A program made the translations under genes and the position numbers. DNA of 64,000 nucleotides from Melampsora larici-populina 98AG31 (lineage: Eukaryota > Basidiomycota > Pucciniomycetes > Pucciniales > Melampsoraceae), in assembly GCF_000204055.1 (NCBI RefSeq), contig NW_006768791.1:594161-658160 (forward strand), read 5' to 3'. Shown in pieces: positions 34,641 to 47,200 of this stretch (the stretch's first letter is position 1; each line of letters starts with the position of its first letter). The notes below the pieces were generated by a model. The model was not told the origin of the DNA. It saw only the letters and a list, made by a program, of their open reading frames with translations, and searched no databases.

Positions 34641-36498
34641 TGTATTGTTTCAACTAGATGTATTTCTTGCTGAAAACTCATGGTTCCCTTGGGCAAGACC
34701 CTTGAGAGCAGGTGAGGCAAGTTATCAATATCTCAGTAAGTGACTTACCGTCAAGACCCAGTAGCTTCATATGATTACAATGATGTCCCAGAATCCCCAG
34801 AATGATTCACTCACAGGTCACCCTGGTGCACCTGACTTGTACCACACTCTAGGAGAAATGGATCACTATATCTTATTTTATCTTTTATTTTTTTTGTTTT
34901 TGTTTTTATTTTTTCTGTTTCTTTTGATTTCATTCATTTTTCTGTTTTGTGTTTGAGTTTCCTTTTGTTTTGTTTCTTTATCAGATTTCTTTCTTTATTT
35001 TGTATAAGGAGGGGTTTTTGAATTTTTCTTCTATTTTAGGAGGGGAGGGTGTACGTCCAGATTTGAGCCAGTGGAGTAAGAAAACCACAAATTTATTGAG
35101 GAAATTCTCGTACATTTTCTGAAACCCAGCCAATTTTTTTACCCAAGGTAAATGAAATGTATATTCTTTGTGTGTTTGTCCAGTACTAGTTTATGTAAAA
35201 ATTTGTGAAATCAGATGACATCATTTCAAAATTGGTGTTGTTGCAGGGTGAATTTTTAGTTGAGGAGAGAATGGCAATTGTATGATTGGTGACATGGGTT
35301 CTCAACAAGTAAATGTGACATATATCATCACCTATCTGAATACATGGGACAAGTGCTATATTTTCTGATTAATTCATACACGGCAAGAATCTGTATCATT
35401 ACATAGGGGAAAAATTCTGGAACTGTCACTCTTGTCCTTTTGCATATTTTGAAAGCTCAACTTTGGGGAAATATTGCAATTCCAAAGATATGGGTGTATG
35501 GTGTGGTTTTTGGTTTACCATGATAAAAAATGTGATACTGTATCTCAAAGTAAAAGTATTAAAGGTTTTCAGGAGGCCATAAGTGTTGCAAGTGGTAGAT
35601 GTTGAGCAAGATAACAATTTGGATACCCATATCAATATGATGGGGCTTGTGATGGTAATTCATGTGGTTGTGTAGAAACATTTTATCCAAAAGTTGAGTG
35701 GTCAGTCCAGGACATGTTTACATGGATTAACATCTGTGTAAAAATATAAATGAATCACTTGTGGTCCATGTGGAATAATGTATTGCATCAACAAAGGGTT
35801 TTCATCACACGTACACTAGAGTGATGTCAAGCTGTATGAGGATTGAATCTCTATTACAAACCTGGTGATTAGGAATCACATATCAATTAGATTACATACA
35901 GACATGTGAAATAACATCATGTGAGCCATTGAATCACTTACATGACATGCAACATCAAGTTGCATTCCTATTACATCACATTGAGAAAATGCTATCAATT
36001 ATCACTTGTTTGAATCCTTCATGTCAGTGCATAACACCATGTGATGTAAAATTTTTGGTGGTGGAGATCTACCAATTAGGATGGTGATGGAGGATGATTC
36101 TCAAGGGAGGTGGTGAATGATGGATCTTGAGGGGTTCTGTATGATTGGGACTTGTGATAAGGTACCTTGTAAAATCTGAGGAAAAGTTTACAAAGTAGTC
36201 AATTGGCACAAGGTTCAAGAAAAGACAGAATGTGATTTCTAGAGGGAAAAATGTAATAATAGTAAAGTCTTCAGATTACACAAAAAAGGATGTATTTTGT
36301 AAGCATTCCGTGATCTTTCACAAACAATTGCTTAAGTTGATGTGGCCTTAATCAAACAGATCATTCAAGGGCCCATGTTGGGCCACCCAACCAGATATAA
36401 CACTCAGAGTTGGTTTGAGTGCACTCATTTACTCTAGCAAGATCATTTGGCGCACATGTTGTCAAGATGGTTATTCCAGTTCAACTTCCAGTGATATT
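34641..36498. other. Intergenic stretch, T-rich tract near 34870-34960
   Basis: No supported gene. The T-rich tract gives a spurious hydrophobic open frame. Otherwise AT-rich unique-looking sequence with short frames only. Confidence 0.45.
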
Positions 36499-36557
36499 AG
36501 GGGTTGGGCGAAATTTTGACCAACCGGTTTCCAAACCCAGTTCAATCGTAGTCCAAA
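36499..36557 (+). repeat. Dispersed repeat AGGGGTTGGGCGAAATTTTG..., forward copy
   Basis: AGGGGTTGGGCGAAATTTTG followed by accaaccggtttcc and agttcaatcgtagtcc. An inverted relative lies at 43296-43326 (its minus strand reads AGGGGTTGGGCGAAAAACCG then accaaccagttttg) and a direct relative at 43461-43505 (AGGGACTGGGCAAAGCTCTG .. aattcaaccgtagtt). The copies bracket the tyrosine-recombinase retroelement. Confidence 0.6.
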
Positions 36558-37467
36558 ATTTTGGGAATGCTTTTGAGATTGCTCAAAAGCAATATCAAAG
36601 CCATGCATAACCAACCAACATTTTTGTTGCTCTTTTTGCTTTGCAAAAAAAATTACCGGTATGAAGTGTTTCTAGAGGTTTCTAGATCACACCAAAGCCT
36701 TTGCCTATTCAAAAGTCTTGCAGGCGAAAGCAATCTGCGCCGCTACAAGCCACACAAACACTCCCTTTTCACCTTTTACAGATCCCCGACCCCTTCTGTG
36801 AAAGGTGCAAAGATTTAGAACCAATCTCAATTTAACACCTGATCTCAAACCTGATTCTAATCAAAACGACTCAATCTCACAGCAAGAGCCCACTCCTCTC
36901 ACAGCTATGGGCTTGAGGGGGGAAATTCGTTGTTGAACAAATGTCACCAGCTTGTGATCACAAGTTGTCTGTTGACGCAGACCCCACCCTATGTGCCTTC
37001 TTACTTGCAAGTCAGAAGGCGCGGGTTTGCGTGAGCGGCGAAGCCCCGGCCCCCAAAGTTTGGTTTTCCTAAACCAACGACTTTAGGGCTGGCCTCGCCC
37101 TTCAGAGCCCACCCACCCCCCTATGAGTGGTTGCCTTGACGGACGTGGTGTCGAGATCCCGGGCCCCCCTTTCTCGGTTGCCGGGTTCGGCGCCAAGCCT
37201 CCCGGGCTCACCCCAACACGTCCGAACACCGAACACCCTTCTTGACGCTTTTGCGGATTAAGGTTTGCCCTTATGCGCCACCTCTCTCTGTATCGCCGTG
37301 TGGCACTCACTCACGTCGATCATCTGTACTCACGAGTCCTCCGAGATCAGTTTTCAGTTCTCATGGTCTCCCATCTCTTGTCTCTCGTTTTCCTACCCCT
37401 ACTCAATTCATTGCATTGGTCTTCTACGCTTGTCCCCACATACTGTAACCATCAGGTGTCCCTCTCG

Positions 37468-38544
37468 CTATGCGGTCACGTTCTTCCCGTCTACGATTTC
37501 CCTCTCATCTATCGCCTTCAAGAACTTTGTTGTGTCTTTTACTTCCGCCTCGGTATACGACTTCAGATATCTCAGGTAGGTCAAGGATTTCCACCTGCCT
37601 TGTTTCGCGATGTTTTTCATCGGCGTACCTAAGTTGTAACGAATTGAAGCTCCCCCCACTCTAAACGAGTGTCCAGACCACGTCCCAATGCCAGCTTCAC
37701 CCCAGATCTTCTCTAGCAGTTTAATGAATCTTGCCTTCGTTAATGGTTTGGTGCCTGTCGGACTGTCCCAGGCGAAAAGTACGTCGTCCCTATCTCCTTT
37801 ACTGTTCGCCTCCAACACTCTCTCCAGTGCGGCTACCAGGTCTAACACGTTGAACTGCTCTTGTAGATGGATCGACTGCACTTCTCCTCTTTCTGCCGTT
37901 TTGGCTTTCCTCAGCTCCAACACCGCGAACCTAGATCCTTTCTTCTCCCCGAATCTTACATGTCGTCTAAGCAACGCCCCGTCGACTACTTTCTCCCTCA
38001 AGAGTTCCCCTAAGCGGGCCATCCCCCAAAAGGCGATTATCGCGACCGCTGCAGCCAGTTCGTATTCTTTTGATCTCCCGTGTGCGAATCGTAAGAGTTT
38101 GTACAGCTGTCTGATCATGATGGGCTGTTTGTTGGTGAGTAATGCTGCCTCTTCTTCATTCCGCTTGGTTGCGTTTATCAAGGTTGAGATCACCTCCTGG
38201 TCTACGATCGTCCGTGCTGTGTGTCTGACTATATGCCAAGCCCTAATACCATCCAGGTATTTCTTTATCGTGATGGCTGACAATTCCCTATCTGGACCGT
38301 TCACTTTGGTAGCTTTAGACGAACCGGCCCAAGCGATGAACTCGTATATGTCCTCGTCGGTTATGGGGATGTCCTCGTCGAAACCGTCTGAGGTTTTATT
38401 CTTGAACTCGATAAACATGGCCATCCCGCTCGAGTAGCCTTTCAAGGTTGAACCTGCCCATGCTCCTAGGGCTGCGTGTCTTCCGGCTTGCGACTTTGCC
38501 TTATCTCTAGCTGCCTCGAAGTGTTTCGGCAGCGGTGGGACCAT
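37468..38544 (-). CDS. Tyrosine recombinase of the YR retroelement, 358 aa
   Basis: A complete frame from ATG 38544. The N-terminal half is a SAM-like core-binding region (TLKGYSSGMAMFIEFKN, ITIKKYLDGIRAWHI). Catalytic residues visible are R177 (MARLGELL), the H-x-x-R pair H292/R295 (GHSFRVGGAS), and the C-terminal tyrosine in RWKSLTYLRYLKSY (Y326, or Y323). Tyrosine recombinases of DIRS-like elements join a circular cDNA intermediate to the genome without target-site duplication. It starts 64 bp after the RT-RNase H stop, on the same strand. The frame has no stops, so this part of the element looks intact. Confidence 0.9.
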   Translation of the reverse strand: MVPPLPKHFEAARDKAKSQAGRHAALGAWAGSTLKGYSSGMAMFIEFKNKTSDGFDEDIPITDEDIYEFIAWAGSSKATKVNGPDRELSAITIKKYLDGIRAWHIVRHTARTIVDQEVISTLINATKRNEEEAALLTNKQPIMIRQLYKLLRFAHGRSKEYELAAAVAIIAFWGMARLGELLREKVVDGALLRRHVRFGEKKGSRFAVLELRKAKTAERGEVQSIHLQEQFNVLDLVAALERVLEANSKGDRDDVLFAWDSPTGTKPLTKARFIKLLEKIWGEAGIGTWSGHSFRVGGASIRYNLGTPMKNIAKQGRWKSLTYLRYLKSYTEAEVKDTTKFLKAIDEREIVDGKNVTA

Positions 38545-38608
38545 TTTGGGTTATTGTGCGTATAGTCTTGAATGGTGTAAGCAGACTCCCCGATTCTTGT
38601 GCTCTGAT

Positions 38609-40261
38609 TCACTCTTGTACGATGAATCTCTTCAGGTCGGCAGGTATCTCAACTCGCACTAGGTCTCTCATCCTTTTTGAGGAATCGAAACCCCTGGATA
38701 GCCGGTCGGCTGTGTTGTCTTCCGATGATACGTGTTTCTGGTTTATCCTGCAGTTAAGTCGGAACGTTTCGTCTTGAATTTTTATCCATTCCCTGTTTAC
38801 CCACCTGTTGCGAGATTTCCCATTTCTAACCGCCCCTTCCGTCACGACGTTATCGGTCAGCACCAGAAATTCTGTACCACCTACGTCCATTAGCTGTTCT
38901 AACATTAGTAGACCAAGGCATAAGGCAACAGCTTCCGCCCACGCTATCTCCCGCCTGGTTCCGTCCTGCTCTTCTCCATCCCAGCCTCGTCTCAAACGAA
39001 ACCTGGACCACCTCTTACCAATGACTATCCCGATTCCATATGATGAGGATGCGTCACCAACCCATCCCACATTCTTTATTCCTGGTCTTGGGATTAGTCT
39101 GCGGGGTTCTGCTGTCCTCAATACGCGCTCCCAGGTGTCCAGATCTTTGTAGATCTCCTCGGGGATGTCTCGAAGTGCGAGGTGATGGACCCACTCCGCC
39201 AACCACCTGTAGATCGCCATGCAGTGGCACTTTAATTGTGGGTATACCAAAGTCAGGTGGGCCAGGCGTCCTACCATCTTCTCAGCTGATTTATACGATG
39301 CCCGTTTCTGACCTCTGAACTCTTCAATTTGTTGTAGCCTCTCTACCCTCTTTTCTAATGGCACTTGTACCGTCTTGTTCAGACCGTCCCACAAGAAACC
39401 CAGGTACTTCTGTTCGTGAGCAAATTCACGCCACTTCTTTTCATTCGTCACCACCCCTAACTCATTACTCAACTTCACCACGTCTTCCATGCTGTAAGGG
39501 TTTGAACCGTCTGCGTGTTTCATGAATAACGTGTCGTCGACCCATCTGAACGCCTGGGGGAAGCCAAATCTGCTTGTTATTATTCGTTTCCACGCGTCTG
39601 CTACTTGGCCAAATACCCCGCATCCGGCGACCCCGCCGAACGTTATCCTTGTGTCGAGGTAAACCTTTTCGTCGAATCCCAGTACCATTAAGTACGGCCA
39701 TTGGCTAAACATTGTCGGGATTTGACGATATGCATGGGCCCAGTTGTATATGCCCAGTAGTACAGGTCCTTTCGTTCCCAGCAAGAAGACTGCCACTTTC
39801 TCGAAATCATCCCAGGATGTTTCGAACTCGTCTTTGTTTACTCGCGCGTTGACGGACTGTATCATCGAGTCATGCCTAGGGTAAGATAGATCGTTGATCG
39901 GCCGTAAAGACCCGTCCCCATTGGTGACCGCTCCTAAGGGGCTCGTTCTGAAGAATCCAAGTTTCTGGTACGTTTCCTCCTTTGTGAACGGTCCATACAT
40001 CCTACCTGCCGCCAACTCCTTTTTCATGCTTTCTTCGATTTTCTCCTTTGCCGCCAGAGCCGACGCATGGTTTGGGGGTCAGAAGTATGGCTTCCCTCTT
40101 ACAGGCTCTTCCGGGATCCCCTGGTGGAAACCGTTGGTGAAACCTTCGAGGATCCTCTGGGATTCACACTTCATGTTCAACTTCGTGAGTTCTTCTCTCC
40201 ACTTTCCCACGTTCATCTCGCAAGTGACTTTCCTTGGCCAGACTCTTCCTCTGCTTACCAT
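38609..40261 (-). pseudogene. Reverse transcriptase-RNase H of the YR retroelement, interrupted by TGA
   Basis: The main frame runs 40027-38609 (472 aa). The same frame continues upstream to ATG 40261 except for one TGA at 40079-40081, so the original start was probably near 40261. RT motifs include SLRPINDLSYP, AYRQIPTMFSQWP, GGVAGCGVFGQVAD and FRWVDD (162-165). At the position of the motif A aspartate (residue 95, codon 39743-39745) the protein has Asn: IYNWAHAYRQ. RNase H residues follow: D in GWVGDASSS, E in REIAWAEAV and D in LVLTDNVV. Loss of the motif A Asp would abolish polymerisation. Both lesions point to a dead copy. Confidence 0.85.
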
Positions 40262-40518
40262 ATGCCCTTCTGTTTTCTCTCCTTTGGACTCCTGTCTCTT
40301 GATCTCAGACTTCCTTGTAGAGAGGGGAACTAGGCATATCAGGGGTCTGTTCGAGTCATGGCAAGGAGGGGCATGGGGCGAAACACTGCAAGGACTGGGT
40401 GGATGGCAAAGAACTCATGGTCAGGGCGCAGTTCTCACTTCTCTCTCACGTCTCTGCATTGGCAAGGTTTTTGGTCGACTCTTTTTGGTTCATTGCATAG
40501 GATGTCTGTTCACACTCA

Positions 40519-42686
40519 CTAGCTCCTTTTCTCGAACCGGTTGTACCTTTCGTACTTCTTGGCGTTGTAGCCCTTGTCATGGCTCCTGCTACGCTCTCTG
40601 CGACGGTCATCTCTCCTCTCGAAGCTCCTCTCTGGGCTCCGCCCTCGTCGATTGCGTTGATCTCTCGCGGCTTGTCTCTCCGCCGCCTTTTTCGCTTTGT
40701 ACTCAGCTTTGGGGAGCCAAGGTTCTGATCTCGTGGATGTCGACGTGCTGTGATACGGTGTTGTGGCGTATGAAGTGCTGGCTTGGGGAGGGGTCGCCTT
40801 CTTGGTGGGGCCTTCCTTTGGTAAGCCGGTGTCCTGGTTGATGTTCTCCCTCGGACCTCCCGGTGCGTATGGGTTGGTCCGGTAGACTCGCTCGCTAAGG
40901 TTTTCGACGGTTAACTTCACTTCGTCCAGTATGACTTGCTGAACCGTTGTGATGTTGTAGATTTTCTTGTCTGCGGTCGGACGCATCACCCCTTTTCGGA
41001 CTCGTTGGCAGTACCGTAACGCCACCATCCAGCCGACATCTTCTCTTAGACCCATCACCACCAGCTTGTGACCTTCAAACCGTTCCGACTGGGTTTCCCA
41101 ACCGGCTTTCTTTACGTAGCGAATGAAAAGTGTTATGGCGTCGAGCCACTGTTCGTATTGCAGTGTCAGTTCTTTGGTCGGTGAGTCCCCCCCGTATATG
41201 CGAATTCCGTTTCCCTCTAGCATCTTCGACGCTGATGGTGCTTTCTTTGTGCTCCAGCCTTTGGAGTCCTGCCTCAAGAAGTCTCTTTCGAACACCGTCA
41301 AGGGGATATAAGCTTTGAAGGTCTGCAAGTATAGCGTCAGGACCGGGGATAGCTCTGGCAGGGACTTCTCCATTTGGGTCGAGTCATCTAGTACAATAAG
41401 GCGTCCGTTTTCGACGACATCTCCGTTCGCCAACACCATTCTTCCTTTTCCCAATAGCAACAACGCTTCCACCATCTCCGCCTCCGATTTCTCTGTCTCT
41501 CTCCGGGCATTTCCTGTCGCAGCACTCGGATCCTCTGGATTATCAGGTTTGGTTCGTTTAGGGAGTCGCCCTTCCGGGCTGTCGTGTGAGTCTGCTGATG
41601 CCTCGGTTATATCGTCTTGGATTAAGCGGTATGGGGCTGCTTGTGGTCTGTCTGACGTTTGAGGTTGTCTCGCAGGGGCTTCTTGTTGTGTGCGTCGCGC
41701 TGGTTGGTTTGGTGGGTCTGGACTATCCCGTTGCGAGTTCACACTTCCTTGTCTCGAGATTGTCCGCTCTCGGGTCATGAACGAGTCCACAAATTGAGCA
41801 AGCAGGGCTGCCGCTTCCGTTCGGTCTCCTCGAGCGTAAAGCTCGTCTATTCTGCCCTGAATGTCCACTATTCGGTCGCCATCAACCACTGCGAGTTGGA
41901 ATTACAAACGGATCTACGTCAGCGACTGTAACCACATCGTCTGCTCCTGCGCTGATTGGACGGGGACTCGTTGTCTAAATGCCTTCCGGCCGCCCTATTC
42001 TCTGGCTGGGAGTAAGCCTTGCCCTCCAGGGGCTGTCTGGCCCCAAGGCTCCTATCAACATAGGACAGCAGGATATCGCCTGGCGTAGAATGCCCTAATT
42101 TAGCTTGCTAGGTGAGCTCTTCCTTCCGAGTTTGTAGATCTGAGGACCTGTCTCTCTTCCTCGCTTACGCATAGGGTTTCCCTTGGTTGGTTTCGTAGAG
42201 TATGGATGGGGGGGGAATGATATAGGAAGAGAGAGGAATATGGGGATAGCGGAGCGGCAAGACAAAGAATCTGACGGGAGGGCAGGAGAGATGTGATGGG
42301 GAAAGAACGAGGAGTATGGAAGGGTTTTTACCTGAGCTCCCATTTCTCGTTGCTGATTGGCTCGCCACCGTTGACTCCTCGCCACTATGGCGGTCATCTT
42401 CCTCCGGTGGGGGCACCCATGACCCGTCGTCTGCTTCGTCGTCTGATAGGACTACTGCGTCTTCTCGAATTGCTTCTCCACTGCCACCAGCTCTGCCTCC
42501 TACCCCTTCATTCTCTATCTCCTCTCGTTCTTCTTCTCTGTTTCCTTCACCTTCGACCTCCTCATCTACTCGCCTTGTCGTCCTCTTACGTTTCTGGTTG
42601 TCCAGGCCTGGTGCTGGTTGTGCACCTGTTGCGACTGATCCTGCCCGGGTGATCCGAGCGTCTGTTGCTGCTAGTCTGTTGTCCAT
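40519..42686 (-). CDS. Gag-like protein of the YR retroelement, probably spliced (574 aa)
   Basis: The main open frame (41889-40519) starts without a nearby ATG. It joins in exact phase to an upstream exon 42332-42686 that begins with ATG and encodes an acidic stretch (DEEVEGEGNREEEREEIE). The intron would be 41889-42331 (443 bp, GTAAAA..CGCAG, phase 1), long for this genome. The combined protein has an acidic N-terminus, a helical middle region (KAYIPLTVFERDFLRQ, YEQWLDAITLFIRYVKKAG) and an Arg/Ser-rich basic tail (RRGRSPERSFERRDD), typical of nucleic-acid-binding Gag of DIRS-like elements. There is no CCHC knuckle. If unspliced, translation would begin at an internal ATG (residue about 38 of the main frame). 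Confidence 0.7.
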
Positions 42687-44231
42687 CCTGTTCTAAATGA
42701 TTTTCCTAAAAATTTATTCAAGTTGAAATTCAATGAGGAATTGTTGAGCACTGAGAAATAATCGTGAGATAGTTGATTTGGAGCATCTGTCGGTGGTGAG
42801 TATTGGAATACAGGTGGAGGATTTTCTCCTCAGGAAAATCCTTCCGTGCTGTTTCCAATACCGCCGGTACCCTCCTTTCTCGGTACCGGCCCCTACCTCC
42901 GCTGCTACCGGTGGGCTTAAGAACCAACGTTCCTTATGGTTCTTTCAATCTTATATCACATCTTCTTTATTTGTTTTCAATGTTCATGCCCAATGCTCTT
43001 GTGAAAAATGATGAACAAAAGTCAATTTCTAATCTGAACCAATCACAATTATCAGTTCCGTTCTAAGTATTCAACTGTGAGATTTCAGATGATCCCTATC
43101 ATGAACAAATCACTTGCTACAGACTGAGAAGCAAGGCAGGTTGGAATGTGCTGAGCAATCGGCGGGGGCTGGAGGAGAAACATCAGACCCAAAGACTCAC
43201 ATTGGGTAACTCGAAGGCAGTCTGACCTGTGAAACCTTCACACAGTTGTTTTTGGCAATCTTTGACTCTTTTTGACTTGCTTCCCAAAGGCGCAAAACTG
43301 GTTGGTCGGTTTTTCGCCCAACCCCTATTTACACTTTTCATCAGCAAGATTCTCTGTTACCAATGACATCTACTTAAAACTGTGTATCTCTATATGAATA
43401 TCCTCTAAATTGGTCTCCAGTCAGCTCTTCTCACGTATTCCATCACAGATTTCAGGCAATAGGGACTGGGCAAAGCTCTGCAAAATTGCAATTCAACCGT
43501 AGTTGAAAGCAAGTTGCAAACAGCTAAGCCACTGTTCAATCAATATGAAATTTCCCTATTTTTTTAGTAAGCTTTATGGCACTAAAAAAAATAGGGTGGC
43601 GCACAGGCATGACCCTCCCTAAGACGAGCTGTCTATTCAAAATTCCCCCCCCCCACCTCAGCCAAAAGCCTATGGCAGAACACTTCTGGATAGCCCGATA
43701 TACCTTTCACAGGTTGCTCTCGCTCTGGTTTTGGTGAAATCATCTGACAGTTGGGGCTCTTGGGCTTGCAGGAGTAATCCTGACACCTCCTGTTTGCATA
43801 AATCAGTTCGGTCGACTTCCAGGGGATTCGTGCGCTTATTGAGGTGGCTAACGTGTCATTTTAAGAGGGAGTTACAAATAACGCTGCTACAGGTATACAT
43901 ATCACGGAAGAAAAGAAAGAGAAGCACAAGAAACAAAGTCCAACCGATATCTGATTTCAATGTTGGTCTGAAATGTGGAAAATTCATGAACGTTTATACA
44001 AATTGGAGAGAACATATTCAACTGAGGGCAATAGCAGAATGCTATTGATTGATTGTATAACATAAACCCATACACATGTAGTTCAGGAGACCAGCATCAT
44101 TGCAGAGAGAAGCACATAATAGAAAGACACTCGCTTTAAAGATGTATCACATTGGTAAATTTGGACTCACCATCAGTCTGATCAAAGAGCCAATAACAAA
44201 GTTGAGACTCATTGTATGTATCAAGAATTTC
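42687..44231. other. Intergenic stretch 5' of the retroelement, with repeats and a hairpin
   Basis: A block rich in ACCGGT/GGTACC words lies at 42855-42912. The inverted repeat copy is at 43296-43326 and a direct one at 43461-43505. At 43554-43596 CCCTATTTTTTTAGT pairs with ACTAAAAAAAATAGGG around aagctttatggc. A C-tract is at about 43646. No gene is supported. Confidence 0.55.
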
Positions 44232-47200
44232 TCAAGATCTGGATACACCGTTCGACAAGAATCCTGGAATCCCATATGAATTATCAAGAGGTAAAGGATC
44301 TTTTCCATTATGCGGCTTTAGCATATCAAGCTGTTTGGCTGCAAAATTCTGTATATTAGGAAATCTTGATGGGGTCAGTTTCACCAACTTCAATTTATCC
44401 TCCACTAGATCTCTGTTAAGATTATCCAGCCAAGCTAAAGATGGATTTTTGCTGTCGTATTGTTCAACAAATTGTTTCATGACTTGCAAAGTTCTTTGCT
44501 CCCATTTCTCAGCTGTTGATAGCTGCTTCCATTCTTCAGTTTTCAAGGGTCCTCCTGCGTCCCAGGCTTCTCCAAGCTCAGAATAACGTTTCTGGTCGTT
44601 CATCAAACCACGGAACGTCGAATCCCAGTTTAACCTCTGCCCGTATGTGCTCTTGTAAGAATCAGGTAATGCTTCCATTACTATTCCCTTTGCTGATTCC
44701 GTATATCTATTATTCAGCTTTGTCCATGCGTTGAGCGCGTAATTTCGGACGTCATATGGTAGTGCTCTTTCCAAGGATATCAGTTCGAGTTTATCAAGCC
44801 TGGTTGGAGCCAATAGACCTTCCCATGGACGAGGTTTTTCTAAGACTTCAATCCAGCCCATTATTTCAGAATGTTTACGCAATCTCACTAAAGATTCTTG
44901 AGGTTCTTTTTCAATAAATTTGATGTCTGAATCGATTCTTTTGTAAATTCTTTGCAAGACCTCATTTTTGTTGATGATTGAACTCGTCGGATCACTCAAG
45001 ATGTCATCTCCAGCCTTGATCTCTTGATAGAATTCTGGACGGCCCCTTACATCAAACTTCATCATGTTGAAATGATTCGAAGTTTCTATCTCAAAAGTGG
45101 ACAAGTTAGAGCATTATCTTAAATGATAATATCTTGAATGATAAAGGGAGATTTGATGTCACCTGAGGCTGTCCGCATCTTGGATTTCAACATATCGGCT
45201 TCACTCTTTAAAATCTTGCTTGCATCATCTATGAGTCATATAAAGATCCAAGATGAGTTCATCCTTTTCGGGTCAATATGGTCAGGATTATCTCACCTTT
45301 TCCAAAGCCCGCCATCTGAGGGTTTTCGCGTACATTCACTCCATCATGGCTTGATACTTGTGATCTCATCCAACTTGGATACTCAGGATTTTGGCTGAGA
45401 CCTTCCAGGGAATTTGGGACATTGATATACGTCCCAGGTGTTACTAGAGTTTCTTCAAGAGTATTTATTGACGGGGTGGCTGATTCTTCCAAGAAAGCAA
45501 TTAAGGCTCGAGATGCACTCTGAACTTCATCTATATTCACAGAGCCCGTCCTTTGCGCAATCACTGCGATTTTCGAAAGGGTTTCCAATGCTGGCTCTGC
45601 AGCCTTTGCAGCGTTTTGACTGCGCAGCAAAAGCGTGGATGGAGTTGCATCATCTAACGCTCTTTGAATTTCCTTGAAATTTGGAAGATTGTTCAGCTTT
45701 CCTTTCAAGGTCTTGTAGCGGTTCAAATCGAGCGCTTGTAATTGGCTTTGACGGTTTTGGGCATCTTCCAGGTGTGATTGAACCACAAGAAAGCAAGCAG
45801 AAATAAATTTTCAAGTATTCAGTTAGAAAGGTGTATTGTATCAAGACTTTGAGCTCACATACCTATCATTGGGTTTGTCTGACGATGCAAAACTTTCAGA
45901 GTAAAAATCTGATATCAGTTCCAAATTCTCGATGCACAAATTGAAAAATCGTTGTTTTGGAAGATGGATGATGACTTCGGAAAGATGGCATGAACGTACT
46001 TGGCTGAAATTCACTTTGGAATCAAAGGGGAGAAAGATAAACCATTTAGTCTCCCAATACGAAGTCTTTGAGACTATAAATTTACTCACAAGGAATCTAT
46101 CTTATCTCCTTTCAAAGGTGAAATGGGTTCTTTTCCATTACCAGTAGCTAACCAAAGAAAAGGACGAGTAAGCGACATATTTGAAGCTTTGAACTGAGAA
46201 ATCATACCTGTGTTCTGGGAGCTTGAACCAACAGGGTCTATGTAAAAGGGATTTGAAATATGTCCATGATCAGTTTGTACGATCGGAGTGACAGGTCTGT
46301 CTTGGATAAAAGTCTTTTGAACCTTTGTTGATACCAGAGTCCTTTAGGTTCCCTGTTCAATGGGTCAGTGGTATTTTCGTATCAGAATATTGAACGGAGA
46401 GCAAATGAAGATTCAAAGCTAGTCGCTTCTCATGTTTGTGGAATACAAACTCACCTGAAATAGTCATGCCATCGAGTAAGCACACAGATCATATGTCCAT
46501 ATATCTGGTGCTATATTTAGGGTAAAAAGAACTTACCACTTGGAATCTCATTTTGTAATCCTTGAAGTGAATATCCAAAGAGTAAGTTGACAAAATTAAT
46601 CCCTCGAAGAAGAAGAATGCATCTCAATTAAATTTGACTCGAAGCAATGCCCACTCACGCCTTATTTCAGCCCTGTGTTGTGAAGATGGAGGGATTTCAA
46701 TTTTATTTATTCTTGAACATATGAACCAATTCCATACCTTTGTGCAGTGTTCAAGTCCGGCTTAAGATCCTTGAGGGGAAGTAGTCTCTTGACATCTTGA
46801 TCGCCTATTGAGATAAACAGTATGGTCGGCTAAATCCCGGTAAAGTGAGTTAAGGAAGCACTTACCTGGGACCTTTACTGGAGGCATACGATGTCCCCAA
46901 GAGGCAGAAGTTCATGTGATAGACATTTTTTGTCAGAGAACGTGCCGTCAAAAAGGAGAGAAGCCATTCAAATCTCAAATCTCACCAGGTCGAGGAAGTT
47001 GATGCAACCCTCCTGAAAGTTTGCGATCATCAAAGTATACAAATTCACATTGAGAGGTTCAATTTGATAATTCGAAAGGCTCAAGTTAGTTTCTTGAGAT
47101 TCATAGTTGACAAAATTCTGCCGCTTACCTTGGGTCGATCCCTCTGGATTATCTTGTCGAAACAAGATCATTGAGATTCACTGATACTGCAAGACTGATA

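Larger units (their letters stand above)
37468..42686 (-). mobile_element. DIRS/Ngaro-type (tyrosine recombinase) retroelement, coding region
   Basis: Three consecutive minus-strand coding units (Gag, RT-RNase H, tyrosine recombinase) define a YR retroelement, which integrates by recombination instead of an integrase. No DAM-type methyltransferase is visible, and I could not identify split direct repeats, so DIRS and Ngaro cannot be separated here. GC content is clearly above that of the flanks from about 36960 to 42930. Repeats of one family occur at 36499 and, inverted, at 43296, possibly near its ends. The element is probably defective: its RT frame has an internal TGA and a motif A substitution. 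Confidence 0.85.

Noticed and set aside
34771..34956. Hydrophobic 61-codon frame resembling a membrane protein
   Set aside because: Encoded by a T-rich low-complexity tract; every such tract gives a Phe/Leu-rich frame.
37688..38437. 249-codon plus-strand open frame
   Set aside because: Antisense shadow of the tyrosine recombinase, whose catalytic motifs are clear on the minus strand.
39894..40841. 315-codon plus-strand open frame
   Set aside because: Overlaps the RT and Gag genes on the opposite strand; Cys/Ser/Phe-rich composition typical of an antisense frame.
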